A stretch of DNA of 64,000 nt from Viola odorata (GCA_963691705.1 OY829540.1:2928001-2992000), one strand, 5' to 3'; shown: positions 40,031 to 51,620, counted from the first letter of the stretch. Notes: generated by a model not told the origin, from the sequence alone. Numbers and translations are program-made.

Positions 40031-41375
40031 TTAGAAATTTCCCTCTAGTATCAACTTAGTGGTTGTTTCGGCCACCTCAGAATTCGAGGCTTCGAAAATG
40101 GGGGATCTTTCCTCGATCCAATCCGCATTGACGATTTCAAAGGCTTGAAAAGAACTTTCCAAGGTTTCAGCAGTCTCGATGTAAGGCACGGACGAATGTT
40201 TGGCCAGGATTAAGGCTTCCTCTGCTTTTACTGTGACGAGGGCATTGTCTTTAATGTACTTGAGGCACTGATGTAGGGAAGAGGGGACGGCTCCTACCAA
40301 ATGGATCCATGGCCGTCCTAGAAGCATGCTATAAACGGGTTGGATTTCCATGATCTGAAATGTCAAGGCGAAAGTGTGAGGCCCGATGACCATATCCAAT
40401 TCAAAATTCCCGATGATCTCTCAAGTAGTGTCATCGAAAGCCCTGGCCACCATTTCGCTAGCTTTCACGTAAGAAATATCGACCGGTAGTTGTTCGAGGA
40501 CATGTCTGGGCATGACATTTAGTGCGGACCCGTTATCGATCATGGCCTTTGCTATGACATGTCCCTTGCATTCTACTGTGATGTATAGGGCCTTGTTGTG
40601 ACCTCTTCCTGCGGGGTCGATCTCTCCTTCGGAGAAAGAAATGCTGCTTAGGGCTTGAATTCTTCCGACAAGGTTTTCCACCCCTTCCGTGGTGATATCC
40701 TTAGTTACGAAGGCTTGTTTCAAGACTTTTAAGAGAGCTTGGCGATGAGGTTCTGAAGTAAGGATTAGCTCCATGATGGAAATACGAGCCGGGGTTTTCT
40801 TTAGCTGTTTGATGATGCTGAACTCGCTCTGTTTAATGATTTTGAGGAACTCAGTTGTCTCGTCCTCGGTTACAGGTTTGTTCAATCTTTGCGTCTCTTC
40901 CACTGCCTCTTCGTGGACCAAGGGATTTTTTCCTTTGGCTTGTCGTTGTTTCTCTACTTCCTCCGATATGTAGCACCTTCCGGTGCTGGTCATGCCCCCG
41001 ATATGAGAGGTTTCGCCGATAGCTAACCCTGTTGGCGCGACTGCAGGAGGAGTGGTGACCACCGTGTATCCGTAGTTAAATGGGACGGCGTGTAAGTCTT
41101 GGCTAGGAGTATTCACAGCGAATGAGAACACCACTTTGCATGGGGTCATGGACGTATCCCCGGTTTGGGCCACATATTTGAAGGAATAGGGTGCTGGAGA
41201 ATTGTCCCCAATGGCGTTGATTGCTTCTCTGGTTTTCCCTTCGGTTCGAATGATCCCGAATGCTGTAAGGTGCATGACTTTCTGCCGAAAAAAGTCTGCA
41301 ATCCTGGATTTCGTGCTTGCTTTCCCCATGGCAGAATAGGCATAGGGCCTGATTATTCTTTAGGTATGGCAGGTG
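40031..41375 (-). pseudogene. Element X protease and gag-pro junction region
   Basis: The frame 41329-40421 contains REAINAIGDNSPAPY, then FLKIIKQSEFSIIKQLKKTPARISIMELI and EPHRQALLKVLKQAFV, which are standard Tat/Ogre pre-protease blocks. It continues with GRGHNKALYITVECK and the protease site MIDNGSALNVMP (DNGS replacing DTGS, as in Ogre). A TGA (40423-40421) interrupts it. The same frame continues 40420-40031 with VYSMLLGRPWIHLVGAVPSSLHQ. A frameshift in a T6 run near 41300 separates it from the preceding zinc knuckle. Confidence 0.82.
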
Positions 41376-42241
41376 TCAACTTTTAGCTAACGCAAAGAAG
41401 AGTTCTTCTTTGGGCGCTTCCCCCACTGAAGGGAGAGAATCGTTGATTTCTTCGACAGAAATGTCATTCACCCCCGGGTTATGGTGCGGCAGAGGACTGG
41501 TTGCCATGTCAGGACCTTTTGCTAGACCTTTGGAAGAGATTCGTCTGTGTTTGGTCAAATGATCAACATTTTCTCTAAAGACGAAACAGTCTTCCAGGGA
41601 GTGTCCTCGGGTTCCGGCGTGATATTCGCAGCTAACCTTTGGATCATACCAACTAGGGTAAGGAGTTGGTTGAGGCGAGAGTGGGGATGGCGTAATCTGC
41701 CCTTATGCTATGAGGCTTGCGTAGATTTCCTTCAAAGGAAACGGGGGAGGTGACCACGTCGGTGAAGGGTACGATTCAGAATCTGGGGTTTCCCAAGAGG
41801 ATGGTAATGACGTTGCACTAGAGTGGGAGGGTGGTGCAGAATACCTGACAAGATAGTCGAATTTCCCGGAAGGCTGACCCAAGGTGTCAATCTCACGGTC
41901 GTCCTCATCGCGGCCCGTGGAGAACCATTTGTATGACGAAGTCGACCTTTTATCTTGAATGATTTGGAATGGGGGTGGGGTTCCTTTGGAGTTATGCAAA
42001 TGCGGGATAGGAAATTCATCTCCGATGGCATTAATGGATCCTTCCCTGTGGGTCACTTTCTGGGCTTGTATTACTCCGAAATTCGAGAGTTGTCTCACCT
42101 TTCTGGCAAACAACTCGCAGCCTTTGATCTCATGACCGTTATTTCCCTTGCAGTACACACACTGACTTGGATTGCTTTTCGAATATGGTATATACCTTCC
42201 TCGAGCTAAGGCCAGGAAATGTTATTCTTGTGGCCAACTTG
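41376..42241 (-). pseudogene. Element X gag part 2: second set of zinc knuckles
   Basis: In element sense: CVYCKGNNGHEIKGC (near 42160), a Ser/Pro linker, then PLKEIYASLIA with a stop, then YPSWYDPKVSCEYHAGTRGHSLEDC (near 41640) and GLAKGPDMATSPLPHH. In the next unit near 41320 a fourth knuckle-like CLFCHGESKHEIQDC appears. The repeated CEYHAG...GH module also occurs in gag part 1. Element Z is inserted immediately upstream (TSD atacc 42242-42246). Confidence 0.72.
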
Positions 42242-42246
42242 ATACC
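42242..42246. repeat. TSD of element Z, left copy (atacc)
   Basis: It is repeated at 57935-57939 right after the 3' LTR of Z. Removing Z and one copy rejoins the gag of element X. Confidence 0.85.
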
Positions 42247-44959
42247 TGTTGATACCCGAATTTTGACCCCATTTAGTTTCACTATCGCAACATGTCCGTT
42301 CTATTTATTTATATATCTATCTCGTCGTCAATTTTATCACTATTGTAATTAGTTATTTAGTATCATTATTTATCTTTATTATTTATTTATCTATTTATTA
42401 TTATTTTTGTTTATTTATTTTTTGCGTGTTTTGTTCGATTATTTACATCTCTCGAGCTTTGGGTTCGAATAACCCAGCTCCACCCTGCTTCCCTTTCCCT
42501 CTGCTTTCCCCAACGATTCACTCCCGTAATTTCAGCTCCTTCCTCTTTTATCTTTTATCTTTCATGATTAATACCCGACACCATCATCACACCTTCGGCA
42601 TTTTTTTTTCTTTTCTTTCAAAAGGATCCAATTTCAATTGGATCCGATTATAAACAAGACCACTAAATTTCCGTCAAAAGGGAGGCAACCAACAAATCCA
42701 CCAAAATCATCCTCTGCCCAAAACCAAGTTCAATCACAAATCCCTCCCTTTAAATCCAATTCTGCCAAATTACCAATCTTCCTGCGATTAGCCCAACGCC
42801 ACCACCGTGCGCCGCTGCTACACAACCAAGCAGCCCCGAAATCAGCCCCTAAACACTCTCGAAACAGCACCCATAAACCCCTTTAATCCCCGAACCCATT
42901 ACCGAACTTCCCCAAGCAATAAAAACCCAAACCACCATAACAGCCCCTTTCAATCGAACCGCCGACCATCACCCAACCAGCCGCGCCACAACCCAAACCA
43001 CCATAACAGCCCCTTTCAACCGAACCGCCGGCCATCACCCAACCGCCCAACCCAGCACCCAAAAATCCGCACAGCCACGAACACCGCTGCACAGCCACCG
43101 CATCTCCTCTCCCTCTCAACTCTCCAAACCGCCATCACCCACACTCCCAAAACCGAATCAAACCAAAAATCCCTCACCACAACCAAAACAAACCTGCAAA
43201 ACCAAACCAAATCAAGTCCAACCCGAACTAAACCCGATCACTCACCTCCGGCCACCATCCCGATCGTCGTTGCTGCTGCCCGTCAGCCACCCAGCCGCAT
43301 CTGACACCCAGCCGCGCCACCGAACTCCTTCCCCACATCGCCGTTGCAGCCTCCAGCTCCCCCGCCACACAACCGCCTGCTCCGTCGACCGCCAGCAACC
43401 ACATCCAGCCAGCCACGCCGCTAGCCACTGCCGCACCCAACCGAACCGCCGGCCACCATCCCTCACTCTTTGGCCCAAATGATTAAAAGAAAAGAAATGG
43501 GAAGGAGAAGGAGAAGGAGAAGAGGGCTGCGTTTGCAGCCCTAAAATGAAGAAAAGGATGATTAAATAAAATAAAAGAAAGAAGGAGATTGGGCTGCGGC
43601 CCAAAGAAAGAAAATAAGGAAAAATGGGTTGCGGCCCATGACGAATAAATAAAAGAAATGGGTTACCGCGCAAGCCCGTTTAATTAAAATCGGTACTAAC
43701 TTTTTCTTCATTTTTGCAGGTACCGAATTCACAATTATTATCCCGATCGGATGCTCCGCCAACTTTAATGGGTAAGGTGATTCTATTAATATTTGATTAT
43801 GTGAAATTTATTTATGAGTCCCTTACTTATACGCGTTTATTTGTCTATTTTTGCTTGCACGTTCGTCGTGATGATGCTCAACGAGTTTGACGGAGTTTGA
43901 TGAGGAGTTCGATGTGTCATTCCCAATTGCGGAGCTCGAATGGAGAATTTAATCGTTGTATTTATTTATTTGCGAATTTGTAATTAATTTGTAATATTTA
44001 TCTTCAGTATTTATTTATTTTATTATCAATTGTTGCCACTAATCATTGATTTACAGGTTAAGCTCGTCCAGGTATGTTTTCCTTTTTCCCTTTTCTTTTG
44101 GATAAATGTACTTTAATTTATTATTTATCGTATGCATGATTATTTAGAATTGTTAGAATTCGAATTAATTTGTTTGCATGATGCTTATACCAATGAATGT
44201 TCTTTATTTTATGCTTGTTTCGTGTGCGGCTTCGTCCCCATGATTGTATTTTTAATTTATGCTATCTTGACAAATGTGTTATGTGCGCGGCTTCGACCCC
44301 ACTTCCCGGTTTTTTCTCTTTTCAACGTGTTTTCTCGCATTTATATAAATGGTACTTTGCTAGTCTATGCATGCGTAGAATTACCTAGTAAATAGGGTTA
44401 AGCACGTGCATTGGCCCGATGATGATAGTGATGCATCGTTGTTCACTAGGGTCGTCGCTTTGGTAAAGATTAACAAAATGGTAGTAACCTCACCTAATTT
44501 CGCATGTAAACGGAATAATTTTGAACTTGGCTAAATCTAACCGGAATAGGTATGCAACCCACCTTTTTCATCTTTTAGAGAATAAAAAATGTTATTTTCT
44601 GATTAACAACTCGACAATAATTAGGATAAAATCAATCAAACCAACTTAAAAGCTAAAGCGACGATTCCCCTCTGAGGGCCAAATTACTTGTTTTCAATGT
44701 GATTTTTAAACACCTCTTTTTAGAACCGGTAACCTTTTTAGGATGAGACTCGGGTGCCTAACACCTTCCCGAGTCCATAAAACGACCCCGAACCATCGTT
44801 CTCGGGTTTAGACCCTTTTTATTTGTGCCTTAGCTTTTATTTTATTTTCTTCTTTTTTCGGACTTTTTAGGTTCCCCTAAACCTTAGAAAATTAGGGTGG
44901 CGACTTCATTGTTATGTGATTTTCATTGCGTCCCGAATTTCGCTCGCGACGGTGCGACA
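42247..44959 (+). repeat. 5' LTR of element Z
   Basis: TGTTGATACCC to GTGCGACA. It contains a C-rich, G-poor stretch (about 42640-43470) that yields Pro/Asn/Thr-rich chance frames, then splice-like motifs (acceptor ttttgcag at 43719, donor ggtaagg at 43771; acceptor ttacag at 44056, donor gtatg at 44072). Direct copies of gtgcggcttcgtcccca and a relative occur at about 44222 and 44283. Confidence 0.88.
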
Positions 44960-44962
44960 GTT

Positions 44963-44980
44963 TGGCGACTTCACTGGGGA
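44963..44980 (+). other. Primer-binding site of element Z
   Basis: TGGCGACTTCACTGGGGA lies 3 nt after the LTR end. This is the Ogre/Tat type of PBS attributed to tRNA-Arg. Confidence 0.75.
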
Positions 44981-46116
44981 ATTAGGGTCGAAGCCGGAAT
45001 TATTTGCTTGAGGTGTTTATTGTTGTTATTTTATTTGTTTATTCGCTTTGATAACAATTGTTGACTTCTCATTCGCATCACGCATAATGCCCTATTGTCG
45101 GGCCTGTTCCAAATAGGATTAGGAGGTTAGTAGTGAGGCCCTGGGGCACGTGTCCTGGGTAGTTTTCACCAACGCCAAACTCGGATTCGAACCCCTAAAT
45201 GGATGAGCGCTACGAACTTTTGATGGTTCGGTCGGCAATCATGTATCCGTTTACTGAGGGACCACTTTTTGGTATCGTCCGGGAGCCTTTCAGCCAGCTA
45301 GAAGTAGTCGAAATTACCCCAGCACGTGCATCATGATCGTATGTATATTTCCAACATGCCTCATTATTGCCATGATTCTCCATTTTTTTACCATCATACC
45401 ATGATAATTCTTGTTGCGATACAAGGTTTCATTTTTTTTTCCCTTGCGATGCTATGATTCTATTTTCTTTCTTGTGATACCATGATTCTTTTTTTTTCCT
45501 ATGACTTTACTCACCTTTATATACATTCTCCATTCAGGTGCTACTGATTAGGATCCATTTTTTGTCATCCTTGCAGAAGGAGGGCACGAAGAGAGTTTGG
45601 TGGAATTGCTCCTCTGACATGTCCACTCATCAAGGAGCATTTAATTACATATCTAGTTCATTATATTTTTTGTTGTACTTAGTGATGAGTTGTAATTATT
45701 TTTGACACTATTACCTATTAAAACGAAATTCATATATTTTTTATTACTGTATAGTTTTTATTATACTTATTTACATTTTTGTTTATAACCAGGCTTGAAG
45801 GAGACAAATTAGATCCTCAGGGTCCAAAATCTCTCATTTTCGATTAGTCGTAATTTGTCTTGCCCCAAGACACAAACTGTCAGAAAAGATGAACTTAAGG
45901 CGTGTCCAACTACTTCGCTTTGCTCATATCACCCTAACACTCCAGCATCCCGACACCATACCCAATGGATGTTTCGCCTACCGTATCAATATCATTAATC
46001 CTTTAGCACATGCATGAATTTGATGCTACTAATGGATTGTATTTTGTATCTTGATAGGTGATTATCCATGGGTGATTGAGAAGGAGATAATTAGAATTTG
46101 ATTCCAATATCGTCTT
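44981..46116 (+). other. Leader and internal region of element Z without gag
   Basis: The first approximately 350 bp match the leader of element W (63656-64000) closely. After about 45360 the sequence is T-rich with no recognisable gene. An acceptor-like tccttgcag occurs at about 45574. Confidence 0.6.
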
Positions 46117-46318
46117 GAACCCGAGTCAGAATTTGAATCATTCCGCGGTTATCTGCATAACGCCTTGCTAGAAAAGGGAGATTCCATAACTTATTAATTA
46201 TATTGATCATTTTTTCTTTGAATCACCCTTCATTCTAACCATTTCTTATTTATTTTGCAGGAACCCGAGTTAGAGTTTGAGGCAGGCCGTGGTTACCTGC
46301 ATAATGCCTCACTAGAAT
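46117..46318 (+). repeat. Approximately 144-bp repeat units with intron-like 3' ends (first pair)
   Basis: Units begin gaacccgagtcagaattt (46117) and gaacccgagttagagttt (46261). They share ggtta(t/c)ctgcataa and ctagaa and are separated by T-rich sequence ending ttattttgcag. Diverged copies lie at about 49809 and 49943. Confidence 0.6.
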
Positions 46319-47333
46319 ATGAGTTTATATCAAATGGATGTGAAAACCCCGATTTTGAAGATCATAAATTTCCTAACCCTGTTTTTAAATTGGAAAAGGC
46401 TTTGTATGGTCTTAAACAAGCTCCTAGAGCTTGGCATGATCGTTCAAGTCAATTTTTGTTTAAAAAAAAAAAAATGGTTTCAAAATGGGAAAAATTGATT
46501 CTACACTCTTCACTAAACATGATGGTGAACATATGTTAATTGTGCAAATTTATGTTGATAATATTATCTTTGGTGCTACTAATGATTCTTTGTGCAAGGA
46601 CTTTGAAAAATGTATGCATAGTGAATTTGAGATGAGCATGATGGGAGAATTGACATTCTCCCTTGGACGTCAAATCCGACAATCTCAAGATGGTATCTTT
46701 ATCAACCAAGCAAAGTATATCAAGGATCTCCTCACCAAATATGGATGTGATAATATCAAGGAGAGTCCTATTCCCCTTAGTCCTACCACAAATCTTGACA
46801 AAGACGAAGACGGTAAAGATGTAGACATTACTCTTTATCGAGACATTTTCACTAAGCCTCTTGCAAAGGATCATTTCGTGGAGCTAAGACAGGAAAGTGG
46901 CATTTGTTATCCATTTTGAATGATTCTCCATCCGGTATTCCTAAAACTCTATCCTTAATGTCCATGCTATTGTGATTATTTACTTGATTCATTTGTTCAT
47001 GTGATTGATTATTAAGGACATGTGGTGGATGTGATATTTTTTGAAATATGAGAAATTGAGTCAAATGATAGGAGTGCTTTTGGAAGTTTTTTTTCTTTTC
47101 GAAATCTATTCAAATCCTCACCAAATCCTATCAAATTATCCAATATCCTCGTACGCATGCAACGGCCGTAAGAGTAGACATTTTGCATATCTTTGAGCTG
47201 TGAATTATAGACTTTTTGGTGTATAATTTGCGTATAAATACTCCCTTAATTCACATTGGAATCACTACACCTCTAGCTAAATCTGAAATTTCCAAACCGA
47301 AAGCCTTGCCTTCAAATTCTTTTAACTTTCAAG
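46319..47333 (+). pseudogene. Copia (SIRE-type) RT/RNase H fragment inside element Z
   Basis: The first frame has KLEKALYGLKQAPRAWHD, the hallmark Copia RT block. It shifts frame in an A12 run near 46470 and continues as MGKIDSTLFTKHDGEHMLIVQIYVDNIIFGATN. The catalytic box is YVDN instead of YVDD. It goes on through FSLGRQIRQSQDGIFINQAKY and a jump to DIFTKPLAKDHFVELR, the very end of RNase H, so most of RNase H is deleted. No LTRs flank it. It is the degraded 3' half of an element related to 23646-28623. Confidence 0.85.
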
Positions 47334-47504
47334 ATGCTATCGTTTGAGATGAGGATGATGTTGTCAATATTGGCTTTGATGATTTCTCTCTTCGTTTTTC
47401 CCCTTCTCATGTTCAAAAATTGTCCAAGAAATGTCGACTTGTTCATGTGTCCCAAGTATCAGTGCCCTCCGTGTCACTGCCCTTCACCTCAATGTTCTCT
47501 TTGA
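47334..47504 (+). CDS. 56-codon small ORF, membrane-type with Cys/Pro-rich tail (copy B)
   Basis: Same length and layout as 26703-26873, with about 39 of 56 residues identical and no gaps. It has an identical first eight residues, a hydrophobic segment with mostly conservative changes, and a tail NCPRNVD...CPPCHCPSPQC with six of the seven Cys kept. It sits about 0.4 kb after the end of pol in this Copia fragment, which confirms its position between pol and the 3' LTR. Function is unknown. Confidence 0.55.
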   Translation: MLSFEMRMMLSILALMISLFVFPLLMFKNCPRNVDLFMCPKYQCPPCHCPSPQCSL

Positions 47505-48190
47505 TCATATCCGAGCAGCATTAGTATTCTCTACTATAGTTTTTATTTTTGGAACTTATCTACTCTTATGCTTTGTAATGTTTTGTTTAGATTGAATAAG
47601 TATTATACTATTCCTTTATGAAGGAATTTGGATTTATATGATGTTTGTATTTTGCGCATTATCCATGTTTGTACTAATTATGTTTTATGAATAAATATTC
47701 TGTATTGGTTATGCATATTTGTGTTTGACATTTTTGTTGGATAATTGTTGCACAATTACTTTATGAAGTAATTTTTATTTGATGTGTTGGCTCCTTTATT
47801 TACCCTCCATGGTTTTGCTGGATGTATTTGGATATATTTTTGTTTGATTAAATATACTCTTTTTGATTGGATATATTATTTTGACTATTGTAATGAATGA
47901 TTTAGCTTGAATATTTTTCTTTTGAAAATGAATTAGCTTGGGTATAATTCTTTTTACCCGTTTTGTTGTTGATAAAGGGGGAGAAATATTTGGCGAAATT
48001 TATTTTAGAAGTAATAATTTTTGAATCTTTACTATGCTCCATGTGCACTAATTATTTTATGTAGGGGGGAGCATTGAGGCTCCTAAATCAGTTTGATTTA
48101 ATCAAATTTGATAGCATAACGATAGGCGAGCATTTCGGCAAAGAAATAGGTTTTCGATCAAAGATATCAACAAAAAAAAAGGCAACAAAA
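47505..48190 (+). other. 3' non-coding tail of the nested Copia fragment
   Basis: It is related to 26874-27460 (tttgttgttgataaagggggagaaa near 47960, taggggggagcatt near 48062). It has no LTR and no gene. Confidence 0.65.
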
Positions 48191-48676
48191 TGACGACCAG
48201 AAGAATTCCATCACTACTCAATAGGACGAAGGAGTCCTCCTACCGACTCTTGAATAATCGTCATTTTTACCCTTGCTGATTCTGCTTCGCATACCCCGGG
48301 TAGTCCCTTTCTTTATATGACTTTTCAATTTAGTGTAGTCGTGTTTCTACATTGAGGGGCATTTCATCCATAGTTGGGCATATTATTTTTGCAGGGGGGC
48401 AAACATACAGAATGATAGCTCGCAACAATGAGCTCTTTGCATCCATTTTACCTTGGTTTTAGCCCAACGCTACACAGTGAGTGTAGAGGAATCCTCCTAT
48501 CAGCTCTTGAATGAGCATCCCTCCATGCCTTGGGAATGAATGAAAGCTTCCCTCGTATCTTCAGCAATTTCACCAGAGGCTATGATTTTTGACAATTTTT
48601 GGGCATTGGCTAGAGTGACCACGCTGACGTCTGGCAATGTGAGCATGTTGGTCCATTTTGGGCGAGGGAAGAGTTA
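48191..48676 (+). other. Element Z internal DNA
   Basis: Diverged repeats of (g)gaatcctcctatcagctcttgaatgag appear at about 48230, 48490 and 49985. No gene is visible. Confidence 0.5.
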
Positions 48677-48684
48677 GGCCATGT

Positions 48685-49504
48685 AGGGGTGTACAAAATT
48701 AGAATAACCCACGGTTAACGGGTGCATAACCGACCCGACCCGGCCCGTCAAATTAGCCTAACCCTAAGTATATAAGCATCATTTTTTCCTTTCCGCCGCC
48801 CTCTACCTCTCAACTCTCATCACCTTACCTCTTCCATACGAGACTTCTCCTCCGTTTCCCCTCCCAACACCGACCGCTACACTACCCAAAATTACTTCAT
48901 AAAAGTAATAGCACAACATTTTTTTTTCTCAATCCAAATAAAAAATTATTACAAACCATAAGTGTATATAAATTCAGAAAGGGAATAGATAAGCATAAAT
49001 GCAAGTGTTCATGATATGATTATTAAGAGGGGATAGAAAATAACCACTTCAAAGTACGGAACATATGAAGCTCAAATACATACGCACTTGCCTTGAATAA
49101 ACCACATCATCACCACAGCAATCAGCCAAGCCAAAGACAATATCATGACAAGTAGAAGCATTTTCGCCGACCTCTCCATTATGTGTTGATAGCCAAGTTT
49201 TGTTTCGGTATGTAAGCGGAGGGACTGTTTGGATTTTGGTAAGATTTTATGAGGATTTGGTTGGTCTTCAAAAGGGAATTGTGTTTTAGAAAGGGAGAGA
49301 GCTCGGTTTCGTTTAAGGAGAAAGAAGAAAATAGAGAAAGAAATGGGAGAGAAGAAAAGAAAAGAGAGGGAGTTTAGAATGGGTTTGGTTAATAGGTCGG
49401 CCCAGTTAGGAAGGCCCAATCCCTCATTTTGGTTTCTGAAAACCCAACCCGCCAACTGGCCATTATGGGCCATAATCGGCCCGACCTGACCCATGTACAC
49501 CTCT
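48685..49504. mobile_element. hAT-like non-autonomous element (about 820 bp) with captured sequence
   Basis: The ends aggggtgtaca and tgtacacctct form terminal inverted repeats. Subterminal gacccgacccggcccg and cggcccgacctgaccc motifs lie in inverted orientation. The flanks ggccatgt (48677-48684) and ggccgtct (49505-49512) agree at 6 of 8 positions, consistent with a decayed 8-bp TSD. There is no transposase; the interior looks like gene-derived 5' sequence. Confidence 0.68.
49072..49179 (-). CDS. Possible captured gene start, 35 codons, hydrophobic
   Basis: The ATG at 49179 encodes MERSAKMLLLVMILSLAW and continues as a membrane-type segment ending GKCVCI and a stop. Upstream on the minus strand is a leader-like, C/A-rich stretch that reads like a plant 5' UTR. 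Near the end ttcaaggcaagtgcg resembles an exon/intron boundary (GC-type donor), so this may be only the first exon of a cellular gene picked up by the transposon. The longer open frame (to 49575) extends beyond the transposon end and is not credible. Confidence 0.35.
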   Translation of the reverse strand: MERSAKMLLLVMILSLAWLIAVVMMWFIQGKCVCI

Positions 49505-49512
49505 GGCCGTCT

Positions 49513-50361
49513 GGGAGGTCTCTTTTTGGCAATGTATGGATCCATGCTCATATCGTCGATAGTCTGATGATTCAAAGATTTAAGAATGTTCTTCCCTGCT
49601 ATGTAATCTACATCAGCATCCGAATTTTGCGGTATCCCCGTTCGGATCTCATCTCTTCATCAACATTCAAATTTTGCAGTGTCCCGGCCCAGATCTCGAT
49701 CTACAATTCCCTATCGTCATCCCAGTGGACATCAACGTCCAAACGTATCCATGTCCGATTCCTGCAAAAATATCGTGAAGCTTCGATGTCCGAATGGAAG
49801 GACCTATGATAGAATCTGAATCACACCAGACATATTGGGATAAAGCCTCACTAGAAAAGGGAGAGTTTAAAACCTATTGATTACATTGTCTTTCCTGAAT
49901 CGCCCTTCGGTTCTACCCATTATTTTCTCTCTATTTTTGCAGGAACTTGAATCATACCATGGTTACTTGTATGATTCTCAGTGACACAGAGGAATCCTCC
50001 TCCTACCAACTTTGAAATGACCGTCATTTCTGCTCTGTTGCATATGTTCAGAGAAGTTCATCTACCTCTCTGCCTCTTTAAATTTTGTACAAACAGTATG
50101 CATTCATTCCCATATTGGGGGCAACTCTTCTAATTGTTCAAAAAATTTACGAGTGACCACGTCCTCACATTCTGTCTATAGAATTGCTAAAACTGTTGAG
50201 ATTTTTGTGAAATCAATTTTTTTGCTAAATAAAATCCACACTACCCTCAAATTTTCAAAAAAACTTCCATAAATTGAGCGTGTTCATCATTTTATTGCAT
50301 CATGGATAACTTGTGCATCCGTTTGAAATTATATGACATACATGATCTCGCCTGCTAGCTC
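49513..50361 (+). other. Element Z internal DNA
   Basis: No gene. It contains the second pair of the approximately 144-bp units (about 49809 and 49943, preceded by atttttgcag). Confidence 0.5.
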
Positions 50362-50520
50362 TTATATCTACAACATGCTTTAGATGTAAGCAGTCACAAA
50401 CGCATCCCTGTGAGTATTTTGGGCCTTTACGCCATACTTCTTTCATGAGTGCAAATGCTAAACTAAGTGCTAGTTAGGTCTGCATAATATCCAGGGTACA
50501 TGCACCATCAGACATGGGAT
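50362..50520 (+). other. Conserved non-coding block CB1 (element Z copy)
   Basis: TATATCTACAACATGC, then GTAAGCAGTCAC, then TCATGAGTGCAAATGC, AGTGCTAGTTAGG and GCATAATATCCAGGGTACATG in order. It is very close to element X (34205-34040 on minus). Confidence 0.75.
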
Positions 50521-51369
50521 AGCAGTAAGATGACATTGGACTTTGCTCTTTGCTTCCAAATTTGTTTGGTCTTCTTATTCTTTTGTCTTCAAACACTTAT
50601 CTTTGCTCTTTATTCAATTCATTTCTTTTCTAAGCTGCCTGTAAAATCTCTTGCCTCCGCTTGAAATCCCTAGCTAATGGGCAGTGCTCAACTGAGGTGG
50701 TTAACCGAAGGTAAGGTTCACATCGCACTTAGTCTGCGAAAGAGGGGATGCGAAAGCTCCGAGGATCGTTGATGGTCAACGTCAGAAGAAATTCGAGGAA
50801 GCCAAGACTTGAACGCCTCTGCCTTAAACCAAGACTTGAAACCCATCAAAATAATACGAAACTTGTACTTGCTTTCGCTTGCAAAAAAAAAAAAAAAAAA
50901 AAAAAAAAAAGTGTTCAAAAAGCACAATTAGCGAAAAGCAGAAGCAAGTACAAAAATGGCTCCAAGTCAATCTTCCAAAGGAGGGGAAGGCTACTTGTTC
51001 GTACAGCAACCAGAGCAATAGTAAAGCAGTAATGGTGCACAGCAGTAGCAACTGGTCCGGCCCATCTCGGACCCAAAAAAGAAAAACTCAAAAATCCAGT
51101 TGTGTATTTGGAAGAAGGGGTCTCAAGTTGTATTCAAACAACAATTTGTGGAGAAGAAGACTCCCATTTCAAAAGGAAAAGCTACAGGGTTTCACAAAAC
51201 TCTCACGAACTATTCTCAATGTGCACCTTACCTCCGGATAGCGACCTCGGTTGAGTATCGCTCATTAAATCCTTCCTTCTTCTACTAAAAAAAAAGGGCA
51301 CTTTCTTTCTAAACAAATTCTTTCTTTCTTCTTCTTTCTTTCTATCCACTACATATTTCTGTTCTCTTG
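50521..51369 (+). other. Element Z spacer between CB1 and CB2
   Basis: Contains an A run of about 28 (50882-50910) and a pyrimidine-rich stretch near 51300-51345. The frames here are not gene-like. Confidence 0.5.
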
Positions 51370-51620
51370 CAAAGTCCTTTCGATTATTAGAATGCCCATG
51401 CATGTGCATCTTTATCTGAAGTTTATTCACTCGGATTGACATTGCAAATCTGACTGTGTGCCATGTTTCTGCATTTCTATGAGTGTAAACACATAGCCTC
51501 ATTCCTGAGTGTGAGCGCAAACACCAATATCTAGTGAGGATTGCTTACATCTACATGTTGTGGGAAAGTCTTGTCTTTGAGGTCGTTATCTCCAGGGCAA
51601 GATGCGGATGCTTTTCTAGA
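51370..51620 (+). other. Conserved non-coding block CB2 (element Z copy)
   Basis: AAAGTCCTTTCGATTATTAG, ACTCGGATTGACATTGC, GAGTGTGAGCGCAAACACC, GTGAGGATTGCTTA, TTGTGGGAAAGTCTTGTC and GGTCGTTATC occur in the same order and spacing as in element X. Stop codons TAG TGA directly precede the best-conserved core in the only frame that stays open after it, arguing against coding. Confidence 0.78.

Noticed and set aside
42440..42475. tRNA-like segment with gggttcgaataaccc in the Z LTR
   Set aside because: Only a T-arm-like hairpin; no acceptor, D or anticodon arm can be drawn around it.
42638..43304. 165-codon Pro/Asn/Thr-rich frame in the Z LTR, repeated at 55613-56279
   Set aside because: Compositional frame from a C-rich, G-poor stretch with an internal duplication. 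It has no domain, and its presence in both LTRs is automatic.
49072..49575. A 167-codon gene on the minus strand
   Set aside because: The frame crosses the right end of the hAT-like element into Z DNA, so it cannot be one inherited gene. Only the last 35 codons are gene-like.
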